Below, one piece after another: positions 24,275-32,310 of a stretch of DNA of 57,717 nt. Position numbers and translations under genes: made by a program. Source of the DNA: an uncultured Gammaproteobacteria bacterium (GTDB lineage: Bacteria; Pseudomonadota; Gammaproteobacteria; HK1); assembly GCA_947258715.1 (NCBI GenBank), contig CAMYJH010000016.1:1-57717 (forward strand), given 5' to 3'. The notes under the pieces are model-generated. The model had not been told where the DNA came from. It made no database searches and saw only the letters and a list, made by a program, of their open reading frames with translations. Numbering within the stretch: position 1 is the stretch's first letter; each line of letters starts with the position of its first letter.

Positions 24275-25810
24275 ATGACCCACGACGAGCTACTGGCCGA
24301 GCTGGACGCGCGGCGCGCGGCGGCGCGGCGGATGGGGGGAGAGAAGAAGCTTGCCAAGCGCCGGGAGCGGGGAGTGCTCAACGCCTGGGAGCGGCTTCAG
24401 TGTCTGGTCGACGGGGGGAGCTTCGTCGAGCTGGGGCTGCTGGGGACCGCCAGCGTGGTGGAGGCGGACCGCGACAAGACGCCGCGCGACGGGAAGATCG
24501 TCGGCTTCGGGAAGATCGACGGGCGCGACGTGGCGGTGTGCGTCAACGACTTCACGGTGAAGGGCGCGTCGACGAGCGCCACCAACAGCAAGAAGATGAC
24601 GCACGTGCGCCGCACCGCGACGGAGAAGGGGATGCCATTCGTGCACGTCGGCGAGTCGACCGGGGCGCGGCTGCCGGACGCGATGGGCTCGAAGGGGATG
24701 GGGCTGCTGCTCGGTAACGACACAACGCAGTTCCGGCGCACGCGCGAGACGCCGTGGGTGGCGGCGGCGCTGGACACGGCCTTCGGCTCCTCGGCGTGGC
24801 TGTGCTGCATGGCCGACTTCGCGGTGATGCGCAAGGGCTCGGTGATGTCGGTTTCGAGCCCGCGACTGGTGTCCATGGCCATCGGGGAGCAGGTCGATCT
24901 GGAGGAGCTCGGCGGCTGGCGCCTGCACGCGGAGACGACCGGGCTCATCGACTGCTTCGTGGACACCGACGAGGAAGCAATGGCGGCGATCCGCCGCTTC
25001 CTCGGCTACCTGCCGAGTCACCACGGCGAGGCGCCGCCCGCGATGCCGCCGGCGCCCGACGCGGCCGCGGATCAGAGCGCCATCCTCGACGTCCTTCCCG
25101 ACAAGCGCACGCAGGTTTACGACATGCGCAAGATCGTGGCCATCCTCTTCGACCGGGACAGCGTGTTCGAGCTCAAGGCCCGCTTCGGGCGCCCGGCGAT
25201 CACGGCGCTGGCGCGCCTCGACGGCAAGCCGGTCGGCGTCATCGCCAACAACCCGATGGTCGGCGGCGGCGCGCTGTCGGCGGACGCCTGCCGCAAGATC
25301 GTCGACTTCACGGTGCTCTGCGACTCCTTCAACATCCCGCTGGTGCGGCTGATGGACACGCCGGGCTTCGTGGTGGGCCTGGACGCGGAGCGGCGCGGGG
25401 CGCCCGGCCACATCATGAACTTCATGAACGCCACCTGCCTGGTGACGGTGCCGAGCATCACGGTGATCGTGCGTAAGGCCTACGGGCGCGCCTACGTCGC
25501 CATGGGCGGCGGGCGCCACAACGACGATATGGTCGCCTGGCCAACCGCCGAGGTGAGCTTCATGGACCCGGTGTTCGCGACCAACATCGTGCACGGGCGC
25601 TCGCCGGGCGATGAGGGCTTCGAGGCGGCCTTTGCGGACATCCAGAAGGACACGGAAGTCTGGAACATGGCCTCGATCTTCTCGCTCCAGGACGTAATCA
25701 AGCCCCAGGAGACGCGCGCCTACCTGATCCGCATGCTGGACGTCTATCGCCTGCGCGCCACCAACGGCGTCGGCCAGCACCTGATGCGGACCTGGCCGAC
25801 CAGCTACTGA
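24275..25810 (+). CDS. Acyl-CoA carboxylase carboxyltransferase subunit (PccB-like)
   Basis: 511 residues of the biotin-dependent carboxyltransferase family with two crotonase-like halves. The N half has RRERGVLNAWERLQCLVDGG, GESTGARLPDAMG and GSSAWLCCMADFAVM. The C half has FGRPAITALARLDGKPVGVI, ANNPMVGGGALSADACRKI and MDTPGFVVGLDAER. The fold transfers carboxyl between biotin and an acyl-CoA or 2-oxoacid. The substrate (propionyl-, acetyl-, methylmalonyl- or another CoA) is unclear. It is followed 8 bp later by an ADP-forming acyl-CoA synthetase. This block is noticeably more GC-rich than its surroundings. No biotin carboxylase is in the window. Confidence 0.88.
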   Translation: MTHDELLAELDARRAAARRMGGEKKLAKRRERGVLNAWERLQCLVDGGSFVELGLLGTASVVEADRDKTPRDGKIVGFGKIDGRDVAVCVNDFTVKGASTSATNSKKMTHVRRTATEKGMPFVHVGESTGARLPDAMGSKGMGLLLGNDTTQFRRTRETPWVAAALDTAFGSSAWLCCMADFAVMRKGSVMSVSSPRLVSMAIGEQVDLEELGGWRLHAETTGLIDCFVDTDEEAMAAIRRFLGYLPSHHGEAPPAMPPAPDAAADQSAILDVLPDKRTQVYDMRKIVAILFDRDSVFELKARFGRPAITALARLDGKPVGVIANNPMVGGGALSADACRKIVDFTVLCDSFNIPLVRLMDTPGFVVGLDAERRGAPGHIMNFMNATCLVTVPSITVIVRKAYGRAYVAMGGGRHNDDMVAWPTAEVSFMDPVFATNIVHGRSPGDEGFEAAFADIQKDTEVWNMASIFSLQDVIKPQETRAYLIRMLDVYRLRATNGVGQHLMRTWPTSY

Positions 25811-25818
25811 CGGGGGCC

Positions 25819-27975
25819 ATGGATCCCCATGCGCTGATCGCCGAGGCCAGGGTCGCAGGCGCGGCCGCGCTGGACGAGCACGCGGGCAAGCGCCTGCTCG
25901 CGCATTACGGCGTGGCCGTGCCGCGGTCGGTGGCAATTGCGGATCCGGCCACAGCGCGCGAGGCCAGCGCGCACCTGACCCCGCCGCTGGTAGTCAAGGC
26001 CATCGCGCCCAACATCGGGCACAAGAGCGAGCTCGGCGCGGTGCGCCTCGGCGTCGCGGACGCGGCTGCGGTGAGCGCGGCGGTTGCGGCGATGGAGGCG
26101 GATGCGAGGATATCGGCGCTGCGCACCGGTTATCTCGTCGAGGAGCAGGCGGCGTCAGGGCTGGAGGTGGTGGTCGGCGGCTTGCGCGACCCGCGTTTCG
26201 GGCCGCTGATCATGGTGGGGCTCGGCGGTGTGCTGGTCGAGGTGCTCGCCGACGTCGCCTTTCGCATCTGCCCGATTACCGAACGCGAGGCCGCGGCGAT
26301 GCTCGCGAGCCTGCGGGGCGCGCCGATTCTCGACGGCGTGCGCGGCGCCGCAGGCGTTTCGCGGGCGGCGATCGTGGAGGTGCTGCTGCGCCTCGGCGGC
26401 GAGGACGGGCTGCTGCTGCGGCATGCCGACGCGCTGGCGGAGATGGACGTGAACCCGCTGATTGTCTCCGCGTCGGGCGCGGTGGCGGTGGACGCGCGCT
26501 TCGTGCTCGGCGATCCGCCCGTGGGCGCGGACGGCGATCGCTGCGACGCCGAGGCGCTCGGCGCGCTGTTCGCGCCGCGCGCCGTTGCGGTGATCGGCGC
26601 CTCGAGCTCGTCGACGACCATCGCCAACACCTTCATCCGCCGCATGAAGGACTTCGGCTACCCGGGCGCGATCTACCCCATCCATCCGAAGGCCGCCGAG
26701 GTCGAGGGGCTGGCCGCCTGCCCGAGCCTCGCGGCCTTGCCGGAGCCGGTTGACTACGCCTATGTCGCCATCGCCGCCGAGCGCATTCCCGATGTGCTGG
26801 CGTCCGCCGAAGGCCGAGTGCGCTTCGTCCAGGTGATCTCCAGCGGCTTCGGCGAGGTGCCCGCAGGCCAGGCGCTCGAGCGCGAGCTGCTGGCCGCCGC
26901 CCGCCGCGGCGGCTGCCGGGTCATCGGCCCGAACTGCCTCGGGCTCTACTCGCCGCGCGGCGGGGTCAGCTTCTCCGTGGCCGCGCCGCGGGAGACCGGC
27001 TGCATCGGCGTGATTTCCCAAAGCGGTGGCTTGAGCACCGACATCATCAAGCGCGGGCAGTGGCGCGGGCTCCGCTTCAGTGGGCTGGTGTCGATCGGCA
27101 ACAGCGCCGACGTGAGCGTCACCGACCTGCTCGATTTCTATCTCGAGGACACCGCGACGCGGGTCGTCGGCATGTACCTGGAGGACGTCAGGGACGGACG
27201 CCGCTTGTTCGAGCTGCTGCGCTCGGGATCCGCCGCCAAGCCCGTGGTGCTGCTGCGCGGCGGCCGTTCGCGGCTGGGGCGTGCGGCAGCGGCCTCGCAC
27301 ACGGGCGCGCTCGCCGGCGAGGGCCGGGGCTGGGATGCGCTGGCGGCGCAGGCGCGCTGCGTGATGGTGGACACTCTGGACGAATTCCTCGACGCGCTGC
27401 TCGCGCTGCAGCAGCTCGAGCTGCGCCCCGCGCGGCCGACGCGCGAGGTGGCCCTGTTCGGCAACGGCGGAGGTGCCAGCGTGATCGCAACCGATCTGTT
27501 CGCGGACGCGGGGCTCGCCGTGTCGCCGTTTCCGCGCGCGGCAAAGGCCGCGCTCGAGGCCCTCCGACTGCCGCCGGGGACCAGCTTCGCGAACCCCGTG
27601 GATACGCCGGTGCGTACGCTGCAGCAGGACGAGGGGCGGGTCGCCGCTCGCATCCTGGACATCATCTACCGCGACGCCCGGCCCGACGCCATCGTGATGC
27701 ACCTGAACCTGGCGGCATTCGTGGGGCGCGGAGAGGTGGATCCGGTGGAGAACCTGATGCGGGCTGCGCTTGGGGTGCAGGCCCGTTATCCGGGGCAGGC
27801 GCACTTCCTGCTGGCGCTCCGCTCCGACGGCTCACCGGAGCTCGACGCGTCCAAGCGCGCCTACCGGGAACGCGCGCTGGCGGTGGGGATCCCGGTCTAC
27901 GACGAGCTCGCCAACGCCGCGGTGGCGCTCGCCGCGGTCAGCCGGCTGGAAGAGCGATTTCGGGCGATGGCCTGA
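25819..27975 (+). CDS. ADP-forming acyl-CoA synthetase (acetate-CoA ligase type)
   Basis: 718 residues. The N-terminal ATP-grasp domain (residues 1-235: HAGKRLLAHYGVAVPRS, VVKAIAPNIGHKSELGAVRL, LGGVLVEVLADV, ALAEMDVNPL) precedes the CoA-binding domain (FAPRAVAVIGASSSSTTIAN) and the ligase domains (CIGVISQSGGLSTDIIKRG). Phosphohistidine H494 lies in ASHTGALAGEG. Many family members have the opposite order, alpha then beta. It would interconvert an acyl-CoA, ADP and Pi with the free acid and ATP. Placement directly after a carboxyltransferase suggests that the two act on the same acyl-CoA and could conserve energy as ATP. Confidence 0.9.
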   Translation: MDPHALIAEARVAGAAALDEHAGKRLLAHYGVAVPRSVAIADPATAREASAHLTPPLVVKAIAPNIGHKSELGAVRLGVADAAAVSAAVAAMEADARISALRTGYLVEEQAASGLEVVVGGLRDPRFGPLIMVGLGGVLVEVLADVAFRICPITEREAAAMLASLRGAPILDGVRGAAGVSRAAIVEVLLRLGGEDGLLLRHADALAEMDVNPLIVSASGAVAVDARFVLGDPPVGADGDRCDAEALGALFAPRAVAVIGASSSSTTIANTFIRRMKDFGYPGAIYPIHPKAAEVEGLAACPSLAALPEPVDYAYVAIAAERIPDVLASAEGRVRFVQVISSGFGEVPAGQALERELLAAARRGGCRVIGPNCLGLYSPRGGVSFSVAAPRETGCIGVISQSGGLSTDIIKRGQWRGLRFSGLVSIGNSADVSVTDLLDFYLEDTATRVVGMYLEDVRDGRRLFELLRSGSAAKPVVLLRGGRSRLGRAAAASHTGALAGEGRGWDALAAQARCVMVDTLDEFLDALLALQQLELRPARPTREVALFGNGGGASVIATDLFADAGLAVSPFPRAAKAALEALRLPPGTSFANPVDTPVRTLQQDEGRVAARILDIIYRDARPDAIVMHLNLAAFVGRGEVDPVENLMRAALGVQARYPGQAHFLLALRSDGSPELDASKRAYRERALAVGIPVYDELANAAVALAAVSRLEERFRAMA

Positions 27976-27987
27976 GGTGCGCGGTTT

Positions 27988-28209
27988 TCAGACCTCCAGG
28001 CGCGCCACCACGCTGCCCTCGGTCACGATCTGCTCCTCGGTGACGAGAATTGCCGCCACCACGCCGGCCTCGGGAGCCGAGACCGGGATCGCCATCTTCA
28101 TGGACTCCAGCATCACGATGGGCGCGTCCTCAGGGACGCGTTCGCCCTTCGCCGCCACCACCTCACGCACCACGCCGGTGATCTCGGTGCGCACGTCGAC
28201 AATCGCCAT
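27988..28209 (-). CDS. Stand-alone biotinyl carrier domain
   Basis: 73 residues forming one biotinyl/lipoyl domain (MAIVDVRTEITGVVREVV). The attachment lysine K38 lies in MLESMKMAIPV, a variant of the biotin motif EAMKM, and GVVAAILVTEEQIVTEG completes the hammerhead fold. The ATG at 28209 has GGGAGGA just upstream. The gene converges on the carboxyltransferase/acyl-CoA synthetase pair, with 12 bp between stops. It probably carries the carboxyl group for the carboxyltransferase. Lipoylation is less likely given MKM. Confidence 0.85.
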   Translation of the reverse strand: MAIVDVRTEITGVVREVVAAKGERVPEDAPIVMLESMKMAIPVSAPEAGVVAAILVTEEQIVTEGSVVARLEV

Positions 28210-28300
28210 CGGTCCTCCCTCGTCGCTGGCGGGCAGTATAACCGCGCGCCCCAGAAGCGCTCGCCACTGCGCGAGCCGGTAGAGCTCGCTGTTCGCTCGG

Positions 28301-28669
28301 CTATACCCACACGTCGTTGTCAGCGGTCTTTTCACCACCAGCATCGCCCGTGTTCACCACACCCCGAGGCTCAACCAGCAGCAAATGACATTCGTGCTTC
28401 GCGAAGGGTTTATGTTCGATTCCTTTGGGCACCACGAACATCTCACCGGCGGATAATTCCACCGCTCCATCGCGGAACTCGATTGTCACCTGCCCATCGA
28501 GCACGATGAAGGCCTCATCCGTGTCCTTGTGGTCATGCCAGACAAAGTCGCCTTGAATCTTGACCAGCTTGAACTGGTAGTCGTTCACCTCTGCGATCAC
28601 CTTCGGGGACCAGTGGTCAACTAATTTGGCCAACTTTTCCCTTAAGTTGAGCGGCGCGTATTTCCTCAT
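28301..28669 (-). CDS. Cupin domain protein
   Basis: 122 residues, a single cupin barrel. Motif 1 is [19 protein letters not shown], with two His and a Glu as metal ligands. Motif 2 is [19 protein letters not shown], with the fourth His. The ATG at 28669 follows GAGGGATACGGAA. Proteins of this shape bind divalent metal; activities vary from isomerase to dioxygenase, so no substrate is given. It lies 70 bp downstream of an unrelated hypothetical on the same strand. Confidence 0.85.
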   Translation of the reverse strand: MRKYAPLNLREKLAKLVDHWSPKVIAEVNDYQFKLVKIQGDFVWHDHKDTDEAFIVLDGQVTIEFRDGAVELSAGEMFVVPKGIEHKPFAKHECHLLLVEPRGVVNTGDAGGEKTADNDVWV

Positions 28670-28740
28670 TTCCGTATCCCTCGAGCAGATGACGATCGCT
28701 TCAGGCGACAACGTCGGCATCAAGATCTTCCCTTCCGAGG

Positions 28741-29103
28741 CTATTGCGGATTTGCTTCGAAGAGAATGGAGCCCGATTCCTCGTCGACCAAGCGCAAGAC
28801 ATCCGAAGTATAGAAATAGTCTATGCTCGTACCCTCTTGATCTGGACTTATGTTCGTCGTGACATGGGCCCATTCATCGCCAAAATCGTAGCCCCACGCA
28901 ATATTGAAAGCGCGACAACTTTCACCGCTTTTGAGCTCGATCGTCGTCCACTTGCCACCCCGTTCCCGAAGAGTCTGGATGATCTTTGCATCAATCGGGT
29001 GAGGCACTGAGGTCGCCTGAGGTTCGCAATAACCGGCTGTGAAGTTAAGGGCGCCGAAGGCGCACCGCCTGACGCTGTCAGAATTGATTGGCTCGTTGAC
29101 CAA
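28741..29103 (-). CDS. Hypothetical protein
   Basis: 120 residues with no family I recognise. The central part ([40 protein letters not shown]) looks like a compact beta-rich cytoplasmic domain. The first 40 residues are poorly ordered in character and the true start could be further in. The start overlaps the end of the preceding minus-strand gene by 26 bp, so the two are probably co-translated and may form a pair. Confidence 0.6.
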   Translation of the reverse strand: MVNEPINSDSVRRCAFGALNFTAGYCEPQATSVPHPIDAKIIQTLRERGGKWTTIELKSGESCRAFNIAWGYDFGDEWAHVTTNISPDQEGTSIDYFYTSDVLRLVDEESGSILFEANPQ

Positions 29104-29659
29104 ATTCTTTGATCCAGCGCCTTACCTGTTTTGCTGCATCTTCGGGATCCTTCCCGTCCCACCCGATTTTAAACAGCCTCTGTGTGCCTTCTTTCCAAAA
29201 GGACAAGGTCATACGTCCTCGGGAGATTCGAGCGGAAGCCCAGTCAAATCTGTATCCGTCCTCCTCTGCCGTAGAGAAGTCCAGAGACGCCACCAGGCGT
29301 TCCGCCGTTCGTTCAGTAGACTCCCAGTCCGTATCGGCTGTCCCGCTCTTGATACAGCTTGAGTAGCCGGCTGGATCGAATTCGTACGTACGGTCGCCCG
29401 CCAATTGCCACGTTACCGAATCATCGGTCCTGACCACGCCTGCAAAGACATCATCACAACCGACAACTCCACAGGAACAGCGACCGATCAACAAGCGGCC
29501 ACCTGAAAGCAGTGCAGGCTGGCGAAAGAACTCAGGCGGATCAATCCCTAGAGAGTCGGTCTCGATGAGTTCCAGAAGGTCGACCCCATCCACCAGCGGT
29601 CGAACTTGATGATCGTTGGAGCTCGGGGAATCGGCGAAATTGAACGCAAGGCGGTTCAT
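29078..29659 (-). CDS. Hypothetical protein with CxCx4C motif
   Basis: 193 residues. The N-terminal half contains LLIGRCSCGVVGCDDVFAGV, a Cys cluster that could bind metal or an Fe-S centre, followed by VTWQLAGDRTYEFDP. The C-terminal half is helical ([20 protein letters not shown]). I do not recognise the family. It overlaps the next gene by 26 bp. Its upstream side is a gap with a type A repeat. Confidence 0.65.
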   Translation of the reverse strand: MNRLAFNFADSPSSNDHQVRPLVDGVDLLELIETDSLGIDPPEFFRQPALLSGGRLLIGRCSCGVVGCDDVFAGVVRTDDSVTWQLAGDRTYEFDPAGYSSCIKSGTADTDWESTERTAERLVASLDFSTAEEDGYRFDWASARISRGRMTLSFWKEGTQRLFKIGWDGKDPEDAAKQVRRWIKEFGQRANQF

Positions 29660-29777
29660 TCAATATAGCTGACGCCTTTCTTCAGCGGCCGAGCGCTCGC
29701 CGGATCCTCTTCAGGAAAGTGTGATGGGACATTGCTTCCAGTCGTCTACTCGCAGTTTTAGAAAAAAATAACAGATT

Positions 29778-29805
29778 ATCTATCCTCGGGAGGTAGATTT
29801 TTTTT
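29778..29805 (+). terminator. Candidate intrinsic terminator
   Basis: ATCTATCCTC and GGAGGTAGAT pair with one bulge around a short loop, followed directly by eight T residues on the plus strand. On the minus strand an AT-rich tract also follows the stem, so it could be bidirectional. No plus-strand gene lies just upstream, which suggests that a gene has been lost here. Confidence 0.45.
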
Positions 29806-29839
29806 GCTTTCAGCGAAGGCCTGGTGCGCGCGGAATTAC

Positions 29840-29922
29840 GGGGACAGTATACCTATTTGATTTCAAGCCCTTTTTTCCCTGGTAAGGCCCAGGTAATTGC
29901 GTAATTAAGTATACTGTTCCCC
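29840..29922. repeat. Type A repeat, short (A2) form
   Basis: Begins GGGGACAGTATACC and ends AAGTATACTGTTCCCC. The interior (TTTCAAGCCCTTTTTTCCC, GGTAAGGCCCAGGTAATTGC) is almost identical to the copies at 2087 and 51756. It is non-coding and lies between the hypothetical pair and the GFA gene. Confidence 0.85.
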
Positions 29923-30035
29923 AAATTGCAGGGACGTGAGTATTACACCCATGGTAACGAAAAGTACCATGACAACAGGACGAAGCACCTGTTCGAAGAG
30001 TTATTTGCGTCGCACGAATAGACTGACATCCGTCG

Positions 30036-30521
30036 TTGGAGTTTACCGTGGAGTACGCCTCGCCGGAGGACAAGAACTTCATCGCAAAGTACCAGGCCCG
30101 TTGCCACTGCGGCGCGGTGCGGTATGAAGTCCGCGCCGACCCGGTGGATGCCAAGATCTGTCATTGCCGGGTCTGCCAGCTTCTACACGGTGCGCCGATG
30201 CAGTGGGCCGCGATTTTCCATAAACGCGACGTGAGATTTGTGTCTGGCGTTGAACATTTGCGATTCTATAACAGCGAGCTCGACCGCAACGAGAGGCTGT
30301 TGCCATGCAAGGTAATTTGCGCATCGTGCGGGACACCCGTCGCCGATGAGGGACGAAACATGTGGCTCGCCTTTCCAACGCTCTTCGATTTCGGCGTACC
30401 GCCGAAGGTGCCAGAAGCGTTCCAACCGACCTGTCACATCTTCTACAGCATGCGGGTGATGGATATCGCTGACGGATTGCCGAAATGGTCCGGCCACAAG
30501 GGCGAATCAGCCCGGCTTTAA
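30036..30521 (+). CDS. GFA/CENP-V-type zinc protein
   Basis: About 160 residues of the glutathione-dependent formaldehyde-activating (GFA) family. The zinc ligands are arranged as RCHCGAV, ICHCRVCQ and ICASCGT. Possible starts are TTG 30036 and GTG 30048; family members begin near VEYASPEDKNF, so GTG is equally likely. The fold can bind glutathione-type thiols, but the true substrates are mostly unknown. Its last 28 codons are duplicated as a relic at 40456-40542. A type B element begins 10 bp after the stop. Confidence 0.85.
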   Translation: MEFTVEYASPEDKNFIAKYQARCHCGAVRYEVRADPVDAKICHCRVCQLLHGAPMQWAAIFHKRDVRFVSGVEHLRFYNSELDRNERLLPCKVICASCGTPVADEGRNMWLAFPTLFDFGVPPKVPEAFQPTCHIFYSMRVMDIADGLPKWSGHKGESARL

Positions 30522-30938
30522 GAGGGAAAGGGGGACATTCAGAGTTCGTAAGTTTTTGATTTTTATCTGGCACCGTAGCAGCGTAAACCATTCAGTTTCA
30601 GCGAACAAAAAAATCAATAACTTACGAACTCTGAATGTCCCCCTTGCGCCGGTCACGCTCAAGAGATAGAGAGTCCCGCAGAACAACACGATACCGGCAA
30701 ACATGGTCCAGCCGGCGGATTTGAGGTAACCCGAACGAGGCAACCATGCTGCCACCACGCCGACCGCGATCAGGCCGAGGGCGTGAATTGCATGATAGAG
30801 GGTCGCCGTGTGGTAGACGGCCATCATGTCGCCGGACAGGCGCGGCTTCAGCCCATGGGCACCAAACGCGCCCAACGCCACCACCAGGGCCGCATTGACC
30901 CCGCCGAGAATGAGGAACAACCTCGCGATCGCAGACAT
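30507..30938 (-). pseudogene. DUF423 membrane protein, C terminus replaced by type B repeat
   Basis: MSAIARLFLILGGVNAALVV, AFGAHGLKPRLSGDMMAVY, HAIHALGLIAVGVVAAWL and LFCGTLYLLSVTGAR are a clear DUF423 (YgdD-like) protein. The family should continue with a final GAITPLGGVAFIAGW-type helix. Instead, right after TGA-R, the frame reads into the palindromic element (GTFRVRKLLIF). The missing end does not occur on the far side, where the GFA gene ends, so an insertion with deletion is likely. The first 100 residues could still be made, but the last membrane helix is foreign. Confidence 0.75.
30531..30642. repeat. Type B palindromic element (B3)
   Basis: 112 bp with GGGGACATTCAGAGTTCG at the left and its exact complement at the right; a further G and C extend each end. 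It separates the end of the GFA gene from the cut DUF423 gene. Confidence 0.85.
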
Positions 30939-31205
30939 GTGAAATCTCGTATCCGTGGCGAGTGCAGGAAGGATAAGCGCCCTTTCCCGCGTAATCGAGT
31001 GTTCCGCGGTGCGGCTCGGACGCATTAAGTCTGCGGCAATGCCGACCCTCGGATTCCGCGAATTCCGGAGAGTCCCGTATCTGCCACTTTTCCGTCGTGA
31101 TGGCCGCCGGCCCAGCGCATTGTGAGAGAATTGTTAAGATCCCGTGATCGATATTCGAAGCTCGAGCATCAAACTTGCTGTTTGGTTGAAATCGGAGAGA
31201 TCGGC

Positions 31206-31628
31206 GTGCGCAGCCTCTTACTTGCGACACTCTTTTTTGCCGCGTCCGCGCAAGCTCAGTCGATAGTGGCGGAGGGCCCGTGGGTTGCGGCTGACTACGA
31301 GGTATCCGGGCAATGGAAAATCACCCGGCACGGCGAACAGCTGTTCGTCGAACTCGGTGATGACTTCGAAACCAAGAACGGGCCAGATCTGCACATTCTG
31401 CTTTCGCCGAAACCCTTGACCCAGTTGACCGACGCCAACGCTTCACAGGACGCATTGGTCGTCGGCTTGCTCCAAAGCAGCGACGATTCGGTTTTGTTCA
31501 GGAAGATGAAGGGCGCGCAGCGACTCACAATTCCGAGCGGAACAAGGTTGGCCGACTATCGGACCATCCTGATTCATTGCGTACGCTTCTCCCACCTGTG
31601 GGCGGGTGCAGACCTGAATCTGAACTAA
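31206..31628 (+). CDS. Secreted DM13-domain protein
   Basis: 140 residues. It has a signal peptide (VRSLLLATLFFAASAQAQS) and then one DM13 domain: VSGQWKITRHGEQLFVELGD, FETKNGPDLHILLSPKPL, then RTILIHCVRFSHLWAGADL. DM13 is found in extracellular proteins and is thought to be a redox-linked, possibly cytochrome-like module with a conserved Cys; the function here is unknown. The start is GTG 31206, preceded by GGAGAG; the longer frame upstream lacks a signal peptide at its N terminus. An msrB gene follows on the same strand. Confidence 0.85.
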   Translation: MRSLLLATLFFAASAQAQSIVAEGPWVAADYEVSGQWKITRHGEQLFVELGDDFETKNGPDLHILLSPKPLTQLTDANASQDALVVGLLQSSDDSVLFRKMKGAQRLTIPSGTRLADYRTILIHCVRFSHLWAGADLNLN

Positions 31629-31723
31629 ATGAACCCGAGATCGTCCGGTTTCGATGTTGACGTAGGATATTTCCTTTCCGGTTGCATGTTATCGACGACG
31701 CTTTAGAGACTATGGAGAAGGCT

Positions 31724-32299
31724 ATGAAAAGACTATTGACGGCGCTGGCTTTGATGGCGGCCGCGGGCGGCGCCTGGCTGGCGAGCGCCGACGGAGAGTG
31801 GGGTACGGCAGCATCGACCATAAATCAACAACAAGCCGATGCGGGCGATTACGCAAAACCGAGTGAAACGGAGCTGCGGAAGCTGCTTACCCCGCTGCAA
31901 TACGAGGTCACCCAGAACGACGGCACCGAACGTCCTTTCAAGAACGCCTACTGGAACGAAAAGCGTGAAGGGATCTACGTGGACATCGTCAGCGGGGAGC
32001 CGCTTTTCTCGTCGAAGGATAAATTCGTTTCGGGAACCGGCTGGCCCAGCTTCACCAAGCCCATTGACGGGGCGCAGGTGGTTGAACAGACCGACTACAA
32101 GCTCATATTCCCGCGCACCGAAGTCCGCAGCAAATATGCGGACTCCCACCTTGGCCACGTTTTCAAGGATGGGCCTGCACCGACGGGGCTGCGTTACTGC
32201 ATCAATTCTGCCTCGCTGAGATTCATTCCGAAGTCGGAGCTGAACGGCTCGCGCTACGAAAAGTTTCTCGCTCTATTCGAGGAGCCGCGCAGTAGCTGA
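31724..32299 (+). CDS. msrB: Exported peptide-methionine (R)-S-oxide reductase
   Basis: 191 residues with a signal peptide ([20 protein letters not shown]). The MsrB domain includes [47 protein letters not shown] and SLRF. The catalytic Cys is C159 in RYCIN. The two CxxC zinc pairs of many MsrB proteins are missing, so this is the zinc-free form. It repairs methionine-R-sulfoxide in exported proteins. GGAG lies 6 bp before the ATG. The DM13 gene upstream is a plausible redox partner. Confidence 0.92.
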   Translation: MKRLLTALALMAAAGGAWLASADGEWGTAASTINQQQADAGDYAKPSETELRKLLTPLQYEVTQNDGTERPFKNAYWNEKREGIYVDIVSGEPLFSSKDKFVSGTGWPSFTKPIDGAQVVEQTDYKLIFPRTEVRSKYADSHLGHVFKDGPAPTGLRYCINSASLRFIPKSELNGSRYEKFLALFEEPRSS

Positions 32300-32310
32300 G
32301 AAGACCGCCG

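Noticed and set aside
24061..24381. Minus-strand frame ahead of the carboxyltransferase gene with the segment FYSVFDRGEPGSRNRL.
   Set aside because: It overlaps the start of a certain gene and resembles no family; it could be a scrap of a lost gene, but the evidence is too thin.
24290..25936. 548-codon open frame opposite the carboxyltransferase gene, and similar long frames at 4762-6360 and 26155-27804.
   Set aside because: They are antisense frames produced by strong third-position GC bias; none has a recognisable motif or ribosome-binding site.
29030..29090. Possible integron attC site between the two minus-strand hypothetical genes (GCGCC-TTC-GGCGC hairpin near GTTAAGG).
   Set aside because: The R-prime and R-double-prime core sites (GTTRRRY and RYYYAAC) are not present at proper spacing, no second attC is seen and there is no integrase.
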